Assembly: GCF_002245625.1 (NCBI RefSeq)
Contig: NZ_NOIG01000006.1
Span: forward strand, 186,001-250,000
Origin: Acidovorax kalamii
GTDB lineage: Bacteria > Pseudomonadota > Gammaproteobacteria > Burkholderiales > Burkholderiaceae_C
Length of the DNA stretch: 64,000 nt
Direction: 5' to 3'
The notes beneath the pieces are model-generated. The model was given only the letters and a program-made list of their open reading frames with translations, was not told where the DNA came from and did no database searches. Within the stretch, counting starts at the first letter, position 1. Each line of letters starts with the position of its first letter. The position numbers and the translations under genes were made by a program. Shown here in pieces: positions 54,032-63,258 of the stretch.

Positions 54032-54988
54032 GTGATCCTGCGCCACACCTTCACTCCCCACAACAATACCCGGCTCACCTACCTGTGTGGCCCGGCCGAT
54101 GCGCACCTGCGCACCATCGAAGAGGCGCTGCAGGTCAGCATTGCGCACCGGCACGAACAGTTCAAGGTGGACGGCCCCAAGGCCAAGGCCACGCAGGCCA
54201 TGGAGCTGCTGCAGGCCCTGTACGAGATCGCCGAGCGCCCCATCCCCGAAGACCATATCCAGCTGATGCTGGCAGGCGACAGCGAGCTGCTGGAAGCGCC
54301 GGACGACGCCATCGTGCTCAACACGCGCCGGGCCGACCTGCGCGGGCGCACCCCCACACAGAACCTGTACCTGCAGAACATCGCCACGCACGACATCACC
54401 TTCGGCATCGGCCCCGCAGGCACGGGCAAGACCTACCTGGCCGTGGCCAGCGCCGTGGATGCGCTGGAGCGCAGCGGCGTGCAGCGCATCGTGCTGACCC
54501 GCCCGGCCGTGGAGGCGGGCGAGCGCCTGGGCTTCCTGCCCGGCGATCTGGCGCAGAAGGTAGACCCCTACCTGCGCCCGCTGTACGACGCGCTGTACGA
54601 ACTGATGGGGCACGACAAGGTGCAAAAGGCCTTTGAGCGCAACGCCATCGAGATCGCGCCACTGGCCTTTATGCGCGGGCGCACGCTGAACAACGCCTTC
54701 GTGATCCTGGACGAGGCCCAGAACACCACGCCCGAGCAGATGAAGATGTTCCTCACCCGCATCGGTTTCGGCTCGCGCGCCGTGGTCACGGGCGACGTAA
54801 GCCAGATCGACCTGCCCAAGGGCGCGATGAGCGGCCTGGTGGACGCCGAACGGGTCTTGAAGCGCGTCAAGGGCATCGCCGTCACGCACTTCACCAGCGC
54901 CGACGTGGTGCGCCACCCGCTGGTCGCCCGCATCGTGGACGCCTACGATGCCCCGCGCCGCGCTGCAGCTACGCGCAGTCGCGAGTAA
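54032..54988 (+). CDS. phoH: PhoH/YbeZ-family ATPase
   Basis: 318 residues. A GTG start at 54032 gives the family N-terminus (V)[20 protein letters not shown], which is preferred to the longer frame through the ruvA leader. A small N-terminal domain is followed by the P-loop [14 protein letters not shown], Walker [13 protein letters not shown], and [19 protein letters not shown]. It works with YbeY in RNA and ribosome metabolism. The stop is followed at once by a palindromic element, then ybeY. Confidence 0.93.
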   Translation: MILRHTFTPHNNTRLTYLCGPADAHLRTIEEALQVSIAHRHEQFKVDGPKAKATQAMELLQALYEIAERPIPEDHIQLMLAGDSELLEAPDDAIVLNTRRADLRGRTPTQNLYLQNIATHDITFGIGPAGTGKTYLAVASAVDALERSGVQRIVLTRPAVEAGERLGFLPGDLAQKVDPYLRPLYDALYELMGHDKVQKAFERNAIEIAPLAFMRGRTLNNAFVILDEAQNTTPEQMKMFLTRIGFGSRAVVTGDVSQIDLPKGAMSGLVDAERVLKRVKGIAVTHFTSADVVRHPLVARIVDAYDAPRRAAATRSRE

Positions 54989-55049
54989 AGCTATTATTTT
55001 TATAGCTGACAAGCCTTGCCTGTTAGGCGGCAGCAGCCCAAAAATCCTC
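54989..55049 (-). repeat. dispersed palindromic element between phoH and ybeY
   Basis: The core AGCTATTATTTTTATAGCT begins one base after the phoH stop codon, then GACAAGCCTTGCC, GGCGGCAGCAGCC and CAAAAATCCTCA follow, three bases before the ybeY ATG. It thus fills the whole phoH-ybeY gap. The transcript can fold it as a hairpin that includes the ybeY leader. Confidence 0.8.
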
Positions 55050-55052
55050 ACA

Positions 55053-55511
55053 ATGCCATTGAACCAACTCTCCCTGTCGCTGCAATTTGGCGCCTTCGAC
55101 GGCGCGGCAGCACACCGCGCCGTGCTCCCGCGCCACAAGGTCACGCGCTGGATCCGCCACGCCCTGGCCACCGACGCCGAGATCACCGTGCGCATCGTGG
55201 GTGCCGACGAAGGCCAGCAGCTCAACCGCGAGTACCGCCACAAGGACTACGCCACCAACGTGCTCACGTTCGACTACACCCAGGAGCCCGTGGTGACGGC
55301 CGACCTGGTGCTCTGCGCCCCGGTGATCGAGCGCGAAGCGAAAGAGCAGAACAAGAGCCTGGAAGAGCACTACGCCCACATGCTGGTGCATGGCACGCTG
55401 CACGCCCAGGGCTGGGACCACGAAACCAGCGAGGCCGATGCCGAGGAGATGGAGGCGTACGAGACGGCCATCCTGCAAGAGCTTGGGTTTGCAGACCCGT
55501 ACGCGCAATAG
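55053..55511 (+). CDS. ybeY: endoribonuclease YbeY
   Basis: 152 residues, a zinc metallo-endoribonuclease for 16S rRNA 3' maturation and ribosome quality control. The UPF0054 zinc motif [15 protein letters not shown] (H3xH5xH type, about 110-124) is complete, with [18 protein letters not shown] upstream. ATG 55053 fits family length; the earlier in-frame start lies in phoH. Its leader is made up of the palindromic element. Confidence 0.95.
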   Translation: MPLNQLSLSLQFGAFDGAAAHRAVLPRHKVTRWIRHALATDAEITVRIVGADEGQQLNREYRHKDYATNVLTFDYTQEPVVTADLVLCAPVIEREAKEQNKSLEEHYAHMLVHGTLHAQGWDHETSEADAEEMEAYETAILQELGFADPYAQ

Positions 55512-55681
55512 CCATTGCACGTCCATGTGGCCCACACGGCAGGGGGTGACATGGCCATTTTTGCCCCCCTTTTGGGCAAAACACCTTTGTGCGGCGGCGG
55601 CCGGTTCCATGCCGGATAGCCGCGCCACAGTCACTAACATCGGAAGGCTAGCGCCTGTGCCGCCATCTTCCGACCCGAGAC

Positions 55682-56422
55682 ATGTTCGAAACTGCCCTGC
55701 TGCTCACCGCCGCCTTCGTCGCCGGCGCTCTCAATGCCGTCGCCGGTGGCGGCAGTTTTCTGACGCTCCCCGCCCTCGTCTTCACCGGCGTGCCGCCGGT
55801 GGTCGCCAATGCCACGGGCACGGTGGCGCTGCTGCCGGGTTACGTGGCGGGGGCCTGGGGGTTCCGGGAGGACACCGCGCCGCCGCCGGGGCTGTCGATG
55901 CGGCTGCTGGTGGTGTTGTCGCTCATCGGTGGCGCGGCGGGGGCGGCGCTGCTGCTGGTCACGCCCGATGCCACTTTCCGCCGCGTAGTGCCCTGGCTGC
56001 TGCTGGCGGCCACGGCGTTGTTTGCGTTCGGGCCGCAGTTGCGCCGGATGCTGGCGGGCGGCACGCCGTCCGCCGCCAAGGCCACCGTGGGCGTGCTGGC
56101 GGTGGCGGCCTATGGCGGGTACTTCAACGGGGGGCTGGGCATCCTGCTGCTGGCGCTGTTCGGCCTGCTGGGGCAGACCAACCTGAACGCCATGAACGGC
56201 CTCAAGAACTGGGTGTCGGCACTGCTCACCGCCATTGCCGTCGCGATCTATGCGGCCGGTGGCGTGGTGCAGTGGCCAGCTGCGCTGATGATGATGGCGG
56301 CGGCCACCGCAGGCGGCTATGGCGGTGCACGCGTGGCGCGGCGCATTCCGGCCGACTGGCTGCGCGGCGGCATTGTGCTGACGGGGCTGGTGATGGCAGG
56401 GCTGTTCTTCTGGCGGCAGTAG
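55682..56422 (+). CDS. TSUP-family (TauE/SafE) membrane transporter
   Basis: 246 residues with about eight membrane helices. The family repeat appears as AAFVAGALNAVAGGGSFLTLPAL at the start and YGGYFNGGLGILLLALFGLLG in the second half. Members export sulphite, sulphoacetate or organic acids; no substrate can be assigned here. It stands alone; an element copy follows the stop. Confidence 0.92.
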   Translation: MFETALLLTAAFVAGALNAVAGGGSFLTLPALVFTGVPPVVANATGTVALLPGYVAGAWGFREDTAPPPGLSMRLLVVLSLIGGAAGAALLLVTPDATFRRVVPWLLLAATALFAFGPQLRRMLAGGTPSAAKATVGVLAVAAYGGYFNGGLGILLLALFGLLGQTNLNAMNGLKNWVSALLTAIAVAIYAAGGVVQWPAALMMMAAATAGGYGGARVARRIPADWLRGGIVLTGLVMAGLFFWRQ

Positions 56423-56433
56423 CCCCCGGGGCT

Positions 56434-56496
56434 GGAATAACGGGCCAAAATGGCCGCTACCGCTCGCCCATCAAGCGGTTTCAGCTATCAATTTTG
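56434..56496 (+). repeat. dispersed palindromic element between the TSUP gene and dtd
   Basis: GGAATAACGGGCCAAAATGGC, GCTACCGCTCGCCCATCAAGC and the core TCAGCTATCAATTTTGACAAC. It lies between the 3' ends of two convergent genes, eight bases from the dtd stop. The right half of the core has lost its AGC end. Confidence 0.75.
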
Positions 56497-56503
56497 ACAA
56501 CCA

Positions 56504-56956
56504 TCACGCCACTGCAGGCGCGATGCGCAGCGGTATGGTCACCGGCCCGTCGTTGACCAGGTGCACCTGCATGTCGGCCGCAAACTGGCCCGTGGCCACC
56601 ACGGGGTGGGCCTGGCGGGCCTGGGCCACAAAGTAGTCGTACAGGCGGCGCCCCTCGTCGGGTGCAGCGGCCTGGGTGAAGCTGGGGCGGTTGCCCCCGG
56701 TAGTGTCGGCGGCCAGGGTGAACTGGCTCACCAGCAGCAGGCCACCGCCTATGTCCTGCACGCTTTTGTTCATCTTGCCCGCGTCGTCCGAAAAGATGCG
56801 CAGCTTGAGGAGCTTGGCCAGCAGCTTGTTGGCCTCGGCCTCGGTGTCGCCGCGTTCGGCACACACCAGCACCAAAAGGCCCGCGCCGATGGCGCCCACG
56901 GTCTGCCCGTCCACTTCCACGCGCGCCTCGCGCACACGTTGCACAACACTGATCAC
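56504..56956 (-). CDS. dtd: D-aminoacyl-tRNA deacylase
   Basis: 150 residues. The chiral-proofreading motifs [13 protein letters not shown] (SQxT) and [11 protein letters not shown] (NxGPxT) are intact, and the N-terminal [17 protein letters not shown] is typical. It removes D-amino acids (and glycine) from tRNAs. The ATG overlaps the stop of the CDF exporter gene by ATGA, so the two are co-transcribed. Confidence 0.95.
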   Translation of the reverse strand: MISVVQRVREARVEVDGQTVGAIGAGLLVLVCAERGDTEAEANKLLAKLLKLRIFSDDAGKMNKSVQDIGGGLLLVSQFTLAADTTGGNRPSFTQAAAPDEGRRLYDYFVAQARQAHPVVATGQFAADMQVHLVNDGPVTIPLRIAPAVA

Positions 56957-57903
56957 TTCACGGCTTCCTTCACATCGTCACGGGGGTCGTCAAAATGCGC
57001 TTCCACGTCGCTGGGCAGCAGCTCGATGGTGGCACGCAGGCCGGGCACGGCGGTCATCAGCGCGCGCTCGACCTGGCCACGCAGTTCGGCGGCGTGGCGC
57101 AGGGTCCAGTCGGCGGGCATGTGCAGGTGCATGTCCACAAACTGGCGCTGGCCCGCGCGGCGGGTGGAGACATGGTCGAACCGCACGGCGCCCGGTGCCT
57201 GGGCCGCCAGAAACTGCTGCAGCGTGGCGTCGATGGTGGCCTGCACCTCAGGCTCGACCGCCGAATCCATGAGGCCCTGGGACGATCTCCACACCAGCTC
57301 CACGCCTTCTTTCAGAATGTTCAGGGCCACGGCAATCGCCGCCACGGCATCCAGCCACAGCCAGCCGGTCAGGGCCGCGCCCGCGATGCCCACCAGCACA
57401 CCGGCCGAGGTCCACACATCCGTGACCAGGTGGCGTGCATCGGCCTCCAGCGCGATGGAGCGGTGCTCGCGCGCCGACCGGAACATCACCCAGGCCAGCA
57501 GCCCGTTGAGGGCCGAGCTGAGCACCGACAGGCCCAGGCCCCAGCCCACCTGCTCGATGGGCTGCGGGTCGAACAGGCGGTGCCCCGCCGCCCACAGGAT
57601 GCCCGCCGACACGCCCATGATGAGGATGCCCTCGAACCCCGAAGAAAAGTATTCGGCCTTGTGGTGGCCGTAGGGGTGGTCGTCATCGGCTGGCCGTGCC
57701 GCCACCGTCACCATGGCCAGCGCAAACATGGCGCTGGCCAGGTTCACGAAGGACTCCATCGCGTCCGACAGCAAGCCCACCGAGCCCGTGACCACCCAGG
57801 CCAAGGTCTTGAGCGCGATGGTGACCACCGCCACGGCCACCGAGGCCCACAGCAGGTTGCGGGGCGAGAGCCAGGGGTGGGATGTGGGAGCAGCAGCGGA
57901 CAT
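56953..57903 (-). CDS. cation diffusion facilitator metal exporter
   Basis: 316 residues with six membrane helices and a cytosolic C-terminal domain. Metal-site residues: Asp in [15 protein letters not shown] (TM2; Asp with later Asn), [13 protein letters not shown] between TM2 and TM3, and [19 protein letters not shown] in TM5 (H-x3-D). The C-terminal domain has [19 protein letters not shown]. It should export Zn2+, Fe2+ or Mn2+ by proton exchange; the DxxxN/HxxxD pattern leaves the metal open. Confidence 0.92.
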   Translation of the reverse strand: MSAAAPTSHPWLSPRNLLWASVAVAVVTIALKTLAWVVTGSVGLLSDAMESFVNLASAMFALAMVTVAARPADDDHPYGHHKAEYFSSGFEGILIMGVSAGILWAAGHRLFDPQPIEQVGWGLGLSVLSSALNGLLAWVMFRSAREHRSIALEADARHLVTDVWTSAGVLVGIAGAALTGWLWLDAVAAIAVALNILKEGVELVWRSSQGLMDSAVEPEVQATIDATLQQFLAAQAPGAVRFDHVSTRRAGQRQFVDMHLHMPADWTLRHAAELRGQVERALMTAVPGLRATIELLPSDVEAHFDDPRDDVKEAVK

Positions 57904-58037
57904 GAAGGGGGCGCGAAGGAGCGGCAGCTAGTCGTGTCGGGAATTACACCAGAGCCACCTTAAGCTCTGTTCAGCCAGCGATCCACACCCCGGCTGCGGG
58001 GGGATGCCCTGAGCAGCCCCCATGCCAGAATCCGCGC

Positions 58038-59576
58038 ATGCTCCCCGCCTGGCGCCCTCTGTTGCGACATACGCCCCACCTGCCCAGCCTGGTGGTGTGG
58101 GCGCTGGTCGCCTGCGCGGGGTGCAGCTGGCTGGCGCTCAACCGCCTGCAGCAGCTGCACGCAGCGTTCGAAACCGACGCGCGCATCGTGCACCGGCTGC
58201 TGAGTCAGCGTGTGGTGCAGCACGACGCGATCCTCGCCACCCTGGCCCTGCTGCAGCCCTCGGCGCCCGACCAGGGCAGTGCAGCCGATGCCACCCTGCC
58301 CCGCCTGCCCTCGGTATACCCGCAGATCCTGTCGGTGCTGCAGCGGCCCGGGGGCGCGGGAAGCTGGCCGGGCACACTGCAGGCGCCGCTCTCGGCGGCC
58401 GAGGCCGCCTCACGCCGCTCCGGGCATGCCGAGATGGCGCTGGTGGACCTGCCCGCCGGCCGTTTCCATCTGGTGCTGGCCAGCACCCCGGCCAGCCACG
58501 CGCTACAGATCGACCTGCGCACCACCGTGCCGCAGGACGAATGGCCGATGGACATGGCCACCAGCCCGGTGCGGGTCACCCTGGAACAGGGCGGCGCCGC
58601 CTTTGTGGTGCAGCCGGGCCGCGTGGGCGAGGGGTTGGGCTGGTCGTATGCCTTCCACAAACTGCTGGCCGCGCCCAGCCAGCCGCTGGACGTGGTGGCG
58701 CGGCGCACGGTGGGGCTGGCCGAGCTGCCCTGGCTGGCCATGCTGGGCTGGTGCGTGTTCACCGCCGCGCTGTGGGGCGGTGGCCTGGCCTGGTGGCGCC
58801 AGCGCATAGCGCGCCAGCGGGCCGAGGAGCTGCTGCGCCTGGGCCAGGTGGCGCGGCTGAACACGCTGGGCGAGCTGGCTGCGGGCATGGCCCACGAGCT
58901 GAACCAGCCGCTGACCGCACTGCTGTCGAGCACGCAGGCCGCCCAGCGCCTGCTGGCCGACGACCCGCCCGATCTCGACACCGCGCAGACCGCCATGGCC
59001 CGCGCCGTGGAGCAGGCGCGCCGCGCATCCACCGTGGTGGGCCGCCTGCGCCGCCTGGTGGAGCGCCCTGAACTGGCGGGCCAGGCCCAGCCGCTGGCGC
59101 TGGCCACCGCCGTGCAGGATGTGCTGCACCTGCTGGAGCCCGAAATGGCGCAGCGCGGCGTGGTGCCCACGGTCTCCATCGCGCCCGACCTGCCCGCCGT
59201 GCTGGCCGAGCCCGTGGCCCTGCAGCAGATCGTGCACAACCTGCTGATGAACGCGCTGCAGGCGCTGGACCAGGTGCCCCAGGCCGAGCGCCAGCTGGCG
59301 CTGCGCCTGTGGATGCCGGACGCCGCGCATGGAGCCCTGTCGGTGCGCGACCACGGCCCCGGCGTGCCGCCCGAGGCGCGCGCGCACCTGTTCGAGCCGT
59401 TCTACACCACGCGCAGCGGTGGGCTGGGCCTGGGCCTCACGCTGTGCGAGAGCCTGGCCCAGGCCATGGGCGCCAGCCTGGCCCTGGCGCCCGCCGACCC
59501 CGCGGTGCGGGGCGCGGAATTCCTGCTCGTGCTGCCTGCGGCGCCCGACACGCCCGCGCCCTCCTCCATGCCATGA
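58038..59576 (+). CDS. sensor histidine kinase
   Basis: 512 residues. One membrane helix near the N-terminus (about 16-35), a periplasmic sensor region (about 40-230), a second helix (about 235-258), then a DHp domain with H-box ELAAGMAHELNQPLTALL (His about 287) and an ATPase domain with N-box HNLLMNALQAL, G1 VRDHGPGVPPE and GGLGLGLTLCESL. It is of the DctB/FixL-like group, and overlaps the response regulator gene by ATGA. The signal is unknown. Confidence 0.93.
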   Translation: MLPAWRPLLRHTPHLPSLVVWALVACAGCSWLALNRLQQLHAAFETDARIVHRLLSQRVVQHDAILATLALLQPSAPDQGSAADATLPRLPSVYPQILSVLQRPGGAGSWPGTLQAPLSAAEAASRRSGHAEMALVDLPAGRFHLVLASTPASHALQIDLRTTVPQDEWPMDMATSPVRVTLEQGGAAFVVQPGRVGEGLGWSYAFHKLLAAPSQPLDVVARRTVGLAELPWLAMLGWCVFTAALWGGGLAWWRQRIARQRAEELLRLGQVARLNTLGELAAGMAHELNQPLTALLSSTQAAQRLLADDPPDLDTAQTAMARAVEQARRASTVVGRLRRLVERPELAGQAQPLALATAVQDVLHLLEPEMAQRGVVPTVSIAPDLPAVLAEPVALQQIVHNLLMNALQALDQVPQAERQLALRLWMPDAAHGALSVRDHGPGVPPEARAHLFEPFYTTRSGGLGLGLTLCESLAQAMGASLALAPADPAVRGAEFLLVLPAAPDTPAPSSMP

Positions 59577-60205
59577 CCGACGCCGCCCACTCCCTCTCCC
59601 CCCTGATCCACCTGGTGGATGACGATGCCGCCGTGCGCGAGGGCCTCTCCCTGCTCATCAGCACCGTGGGCCTGCGCGTGCAGGCCTGGGCCGACCCGCA
59701 GTCCTTCATGGCCGGGTTTGACCGCGCCAGCATCGGCGCCATCGTGCTCGATGTGCGCATGCCCGGCATCAGTGGCCTGACGGTGCTGGAGCAGCTGCTG
59801 ACGCAGGGTGTGGACCAGCCCGTGATCCTGCTCACCGGCCACGGCACGGTGGAGATGTGCCGCCGTGCGTTCAAGACCGGCGCGGCCGAGTTTCTGGAAA
59901 AGCCGGTGGACGACGAAGTGCTGATCGAAGCCCTGCAGAATGCCGTGCGCCAGCATGTGCGCTCGCGCGAGCGCCACCAGGCCGACCAGCAGGCGCGCGA
60001 GCGTTTTGCGCAGCTCTCGGCCCGTGAGCGCGAGGTGCTGGGGCTGATCGTGGAGGGGCTGACCAACAAGGAAATCGGCCGGGCGCTGGAGCTGTCGCCG
60101 CGCACGGTGGAGACGCACCGTGCCAACCTGTTTGCCAAGCTGGGCGCGGAATCGCTGGCGCAGCTGATCCGGCGGTATGCGGCGCTGGTGGATGCGGCAT
60201 CCTGA
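59573..60205 (+). CDS. FixJ/TodT-family response regulator
   Basis: 210 residues. The receiver domain has the acidic cluster HLVDDDAAVREGL, phospho-Asp in IVLDVRMPGISGL, Thr in VILLTGHGT and Lys in FLEKPVDDE. The C-terminal LuxR helix-turn-helix is LSAREREVLGLIVEGLTNKEIGRALELSPRTVETHRANL. It pairs with the kinase gene it overlaps. An inverted repeat CCGTA-N4-TACGG lies just downstream, before the glcG-type gene, as a possible target. Confidence 0.93.
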   Translation: MTDAAHSLSPLIHLVDDDAAVREGLSLLISTVGLRVQAWADPQSFMAGFDRASIGAIVLDVRMPGISGLTVLEQLLTQGVDQPVILLTGHGTVEMCRRAFKTGAAEFLEKPVDDEVLIEALQNAVRQHVRSRERHQADQQARERFAQLSAREREVLGLIVEGLTNKEIGRALELSPRTVETHRANLFAKLGAESLAQLIRRYAALVDAAS

Positions 60206-60220
60206 ATCAGTCTGCAAAGG

Positions 60221-60240
60221 CCTTCCGTAGTTTTACGGAG
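60221..60240. promoter_or_regulatory. inverted repeat before the GlcG-type gene
   Basis: CCGTA (60224-60228), four bases, TACGG (60233-60237), inside CTTCCGTAGTTTTACGGAGG. It lies 16 bases after the regulator stop and about 105 bases before the glcG-type start; FixJ-type regulators bind inverted repeats of this size. Alternatively it is a weak 3' hairpin. Confidence 0.45.
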
Positions 60241-60344
60241 GCCCGCGCGTAGCCGCCCGAATGGCTGAAAACGGCGCCAGTTTTTACAGTTCTCCCACGG
60301 CGCCACAAAGGGTGGCACCGATCTCAAAAACACCGGAGAACACC

Positions 60345-60839
60345 ATGCACAACCGCCTCGCATCCGCCGCCGCCCTCACCCTGTCCCTGATCGCCACCGC
60401 TGCCAGCGCCGAAGGCGTGCGCACCGAAAAGAACATGTCGCTGGACCTGGCCAACCAGATCGCCGCGCAAACCGTGGCCACCTGCACCGCCAACGGCTAC
60501 AACGTGACCGCCACCGTGGTGGACCGTGCGGGCTCCGTGCGCGCCGTGCAGCGTGCCGACAACGCCGGCCCGCACACGCTGGAAGCCAGCCGCCTGAAGG
60601 CCTACACCTCGGCATCGGCCAAGAACACCACGCTGGCCATGATGGAAGGCGCACAGAAGAACCCCGCAGCGGCCAACCTGGTCAACATCCCCGGCTACCT
60701 GCTGCTGGGCGGCGGCGTGCCCGTGAAGGTGGGCAACGAAGTCATCGGCGCCGTGGGCGTGGGCGGTGCACCCGGCGGCCACCTGGACGAGCAGTGCGCC
60801 GTGGCGGGCATCGCCAAGGTGCAGGACTTGCTGAAGTAA
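60345..60839 (+). CDS. exported GlcG/HbpS-family protein
   Basis: 164 residues with a signal peptide (about 1-22, ending ASAEG). The single GlcG/HbpS domain shows NMSLDLANQIAAQTVATCTANGYNVTATVVDRAGSVRAVQRADNAGPHTLEASRLKAYTSAS (given in part) and PIGAVGVGGAPGG-type glycine ends. Relatives bind haem or small ligands and signal to histidine kinases in actinobacteria, which fits the adjacent two-component genes. CCGGAGAA precedes ATG 60345. Confidence 0.88.
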   Translation: MHNRLASAAALTLSLIATAASAEGVRTEKNMSLDLANQIAAQTVATCTANGYNVTATVVDRAGSVRAVQRADNAGPHTLEASRLKAYTSASAKNTTLAMMEGAQKNPAAANLVNIPGYLLLGGGVPVKVGNEVIGAVGVGGAPGGHLDEQCAVAGIAKVQDLLK

Positions 60840-60880
60840 TCAGCCGCCCTCACCCGCAACGCGAGTTATCGGAGGCCCCC

Positions 60881-61573
60881 ATGAAGCCGTGGAATCTTGT
60901 TTTCGCCCTGGCCGCCGCACTGGCCTGTGCCACCCCGGCCCAGGCCCAGGTGCCTCCCACGGCGGCCGAAACCACTGCCTACCAGGGCCTGCATGCCGCT
61001 GCGGCGCGGGGCGATATGCCCGCGCTTGCCAAGCTGATCGCGGCAAGGGCCGACGTGAATGCCCGCGATGGCTACGGCCGCACGCCACTGCATGTGGCGA
61101 CCTTTGCCCGGCAGGCCGATGCCATCCGCGCCCTTGCCCAGGCCGGGGCCGACCTGAATGCGCTGGAGAACGACCGCTACGACGCCGTGACCATCGCCGC
61201 CGTGGCCGACGACGAGGCCACGCTGCGCCTGCTGCTGCAGCTGGGTGCCAGCGCCAAACAGGTGACCAGCCGCTACGACGGCACGGCCCTGATCGCCGCC
61301 GCCCACCTGGGGCACGACGGCGTGGTGCGCCAGCTGATTGCCGCCGGGGCGCCGCTGGACCATGTGAACAACCTGCACTGGACGGCGCTCATCGAATCCA
61401 TCGTGCTGGGCAACGGCGGCCCGCGCCACCAGGCCACGCTGCAGGCGTTGCTGCAGGCGGGCGCCAGCTACGCGCTGACCGACCGGCAGGGCAACACGCC
61501 CCTGCAGCTGGCACGCCAGCGGGGCTACGGCGCCATGGTGCAGATGCTGCAGGCGGCGGGCGCGGTCAAGTGA
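60881..61573 (+). CDS. exported ankyrin-repeat protein
   Basis: 230 residues with a signal peptide (about 1-24, ending TPAQAQ). About five ankyrin repeats follow (for example DGYGRTPLHVATFARQADAIRALAQAGADLNA and DRQGNTPLQLARQRGYGAMVQMLQAAGA, each given as one repeat). It probably acts as a periplasmic binding scaffold; some periplasmic ankyrin proteins support catalase or oxidative stress defence. GGAGG lies seven bases before the ATG and the gene follows the GlcG-type gene by 41 bases. Confidence 0.88.
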   Translation: MKPWNLVFALAAALACATPAQAQVPPTAAETTAYQGLHAAAARGDMPALAKLIAARADVNARDGYGRTPLHVATFARQADAIRALAQAGADLNALENDRYDAVTIAAVADDEATLRLLLQLGASAKQVTSRYDGTALIAAAHLGHDGVVRQLIAAGAPLDHVNNLHWTALIESIVLGNGGPRHQATLQALLQAGASYALTDRQGNTPLQLARQRGYGAMVQMLQAAGAVK

Positions 61574-61693
61574 GGGGCAGGGTTGGCGAGAGCACCGGGC
61601 CAGCCCGCAGTTCGTGGCCCGACAGGCCCCTGGACCCACGGCCCGCGCACAATCTGTGAACGGCCGCGCTGCACCGCGCCACCCGGCCCAAGC

Positions 61694-61753
61694 AGTATCA
61701 AATCAATAGCTTGTCAGGCTTACTGGACGCGCGGTAACGGCCAATTTCATTCA
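61694..61753 (-). repeat. dispersed palindromic element at the 3' end of dbpA
   Basis: On the minus strand: TTTGAATGAAATTGGCC, then GTTACCGCGCGTCCAGTAAGC, CTGACAAGCTATTG and ATTTGATACTGC. The first bases of the element (TTTGAATGA) supply the last codons and the TGA stop of dbpA. The core AAGCTATTGATTTGATACT is diverged at its end. Confidence 0.75.
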
Positions 61754-63165
61754 AAGCTTTCGTTGCCCAGCACCAGGCGCGCCTTCACGCTCTTGCCCTT
61801 GACGCGCCCGCTGTTGAGCCGCTGCACGGCCTGTGCGCCAATCGCACGGTCCACGGCCACGTAGGTCGAGAAGTCGTTCACATTGATCTTGCCCACCTGC
61901 TCGCGGGTGTAGCCCATGTCGCCGGTCAGCGCACCCAGCACATCGCCCGCGCGGATCTTCTCCTTGCGGCCCCCGATGATCTGGATGGTGATCATGGGCG
62001 GCACCAGCGGGCCGTTGCCCGTAGGCGTGAGGTCGGCCAGCGGGAACCAGCGCGACTCGCGGCCCTGCAAGTGCTCGATCTTGCCCACGCTGCCCATCTC
62101 GTCCATGCTGGCCAGGTTCAGCGCCAGGCCTTCGGCATCGCCCCGACCGGTGCGGCCGATGCGGTGGATGTGCACTTCGGGGTCGGGCGTCACGTCCACG
62201 TTGATCACGGCGGCCAGGTTCGCAATGTCCAGCCCGCGCGCGGCCACATCGGTGGCCACCAGCACCGAGCAACTCTTGTTGGCAAACTGCACCAGCACCT
62301 GGTCGCGCTCGCGCTGCTCCAGCTCGCCAAACAACGCCAGCGCGCTGAAACCCTGCGCCTGCAGCACGCCCACCAGGTCGCGGCACTGCTGCTTGGTGTT
62401 GCAGAACGCAATGGACGAGTCGGGGCGGAAGTGGTTGAGCAGTTGCGACACCACATGCAGGCGCTCGCTGTTCTTCACCTCGTACCAGCGCTGCTCGATC
62501 TTGCCTTCGGCATGCTGCGCCTGCACGGTGATCTGCTGCGGGCTTTTCATGAACTGCGCACTGAGCTTGGCAATGCCCTCGGGGTAGGTGGCCGAGAACA
62601 GCAGGGTCTGGCGCTCTTTGGGGCATTGGCGCGCCACGGTCACGATGTCGTCGAAGAAGCCCATGTCCAGCATGCGGTCGGCTTCGTCCAGCACCAGGGT
62701 GTTGAGCGCTTCCAGCGTGAGGTGCTGGCGCTCCAGGTGGTCCATCACCCGGCCGGGTGTGCCCACCACGATGTGCGCACCATGCTCCAGGCTCAGCATC
62801 TGGCCGCGCAGCGGCACGCCACCGCACAGGGTCACGACCTTGATGTTTTCTTCGGCGCGCGCCAGGCGGCGGATCTCGGTGGTCACCTGGTCGGCCAGCT
62901 CGCGCGTGGGGCACAGCACCAGGGCCTGCACCGCAAAACGGCGGGGGTTGAGGTTGGCCAGCAGCGCCAGCGCAAACGCGGCCGTCTTGCCGCTGCCGGT
63001 GCTGGCCTGGGCGATCAGGTCCTTGCCGAGCAGCGCGGGAGGCAGGCTGGCGGCCTGGATGGGGGTCATGGTGGTGTAGCCCAGCTGCTGCAGGTTGGCC
63101 AGCATGGCGGGGCTCAGGGCCAGCGTGCGGAAATCGGTGCTGGCGGGGGTTTCTTTGGAGGTCAT
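61747..63165 (-). CDS. dbpA: ATP-dependent RNA helicase DbpA
   Basis: 472 residues. DEAD-box motifs: Q motif TTMTPIQAASLP, I ASTGSGKT, Ia PTRELADQV, II DEAD in VLDEADRML, III SAT, and VI HRIGRTGR. The C-terminal domain (about 395-472: RAGDVLGALTGDMGY, VGKINVNDFSTYVAVDRAIG) is the DbpA RNA-recognition module that targets hairpin 92 of 23S rRNA, so it is a 50S assembly helicase. Start 63165 (MTSKETPAS). The stop codon lies in an element copy. Confidence 0.95.
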   Translation of the reverse strand: MTSKETPASTDFRTLALSPAMLANLQQLGYTTMTPIQAASLPPALLGKDLIAQASTGSGKTAAFALALLANLNPRRFAVQALVLCPTRELADQVTTEIRRLARAEENIKVVTLCGGVPLRGQMLSLEHGAHIVVGTPGRVMDHLERQHLTLEALNTLVLDEADRMLDMGFFDDIVTVARQCPKERQTLLFSATYPEGIAKLSAQFMKSPQQITVQAQHAEGKIEQRWYEVKNSERLHVVSQLLNHFRPDSSIAFCNTKQQCRDLVGVLQAQGFSALALFGELEQRERDQVLVQFANKSCSVLVATDVAARGLDIANLAAVINVDVTPDPEVHIHRIGRTGRGDAEGLALNLASMDEMGSVGKIEHLQGRESRWFPLADLTPTGNGPLVPPMITIQIIGGRKEKIRAGDVLGALTGDMGYTREQVGKINVNDFSTYVAVDRAIGAQAVQRLNSGRVKGKSVKARLVLGNESFE

Positions 63166-63258
63166 GGCCCGATTATCCGGTCCGGGGTATCCGGGCAACT
63201 ACCTTACGCCCCCGTCAGGGGTATCGGCTATAACCATTGGACACGCACCGAGTGGGAC

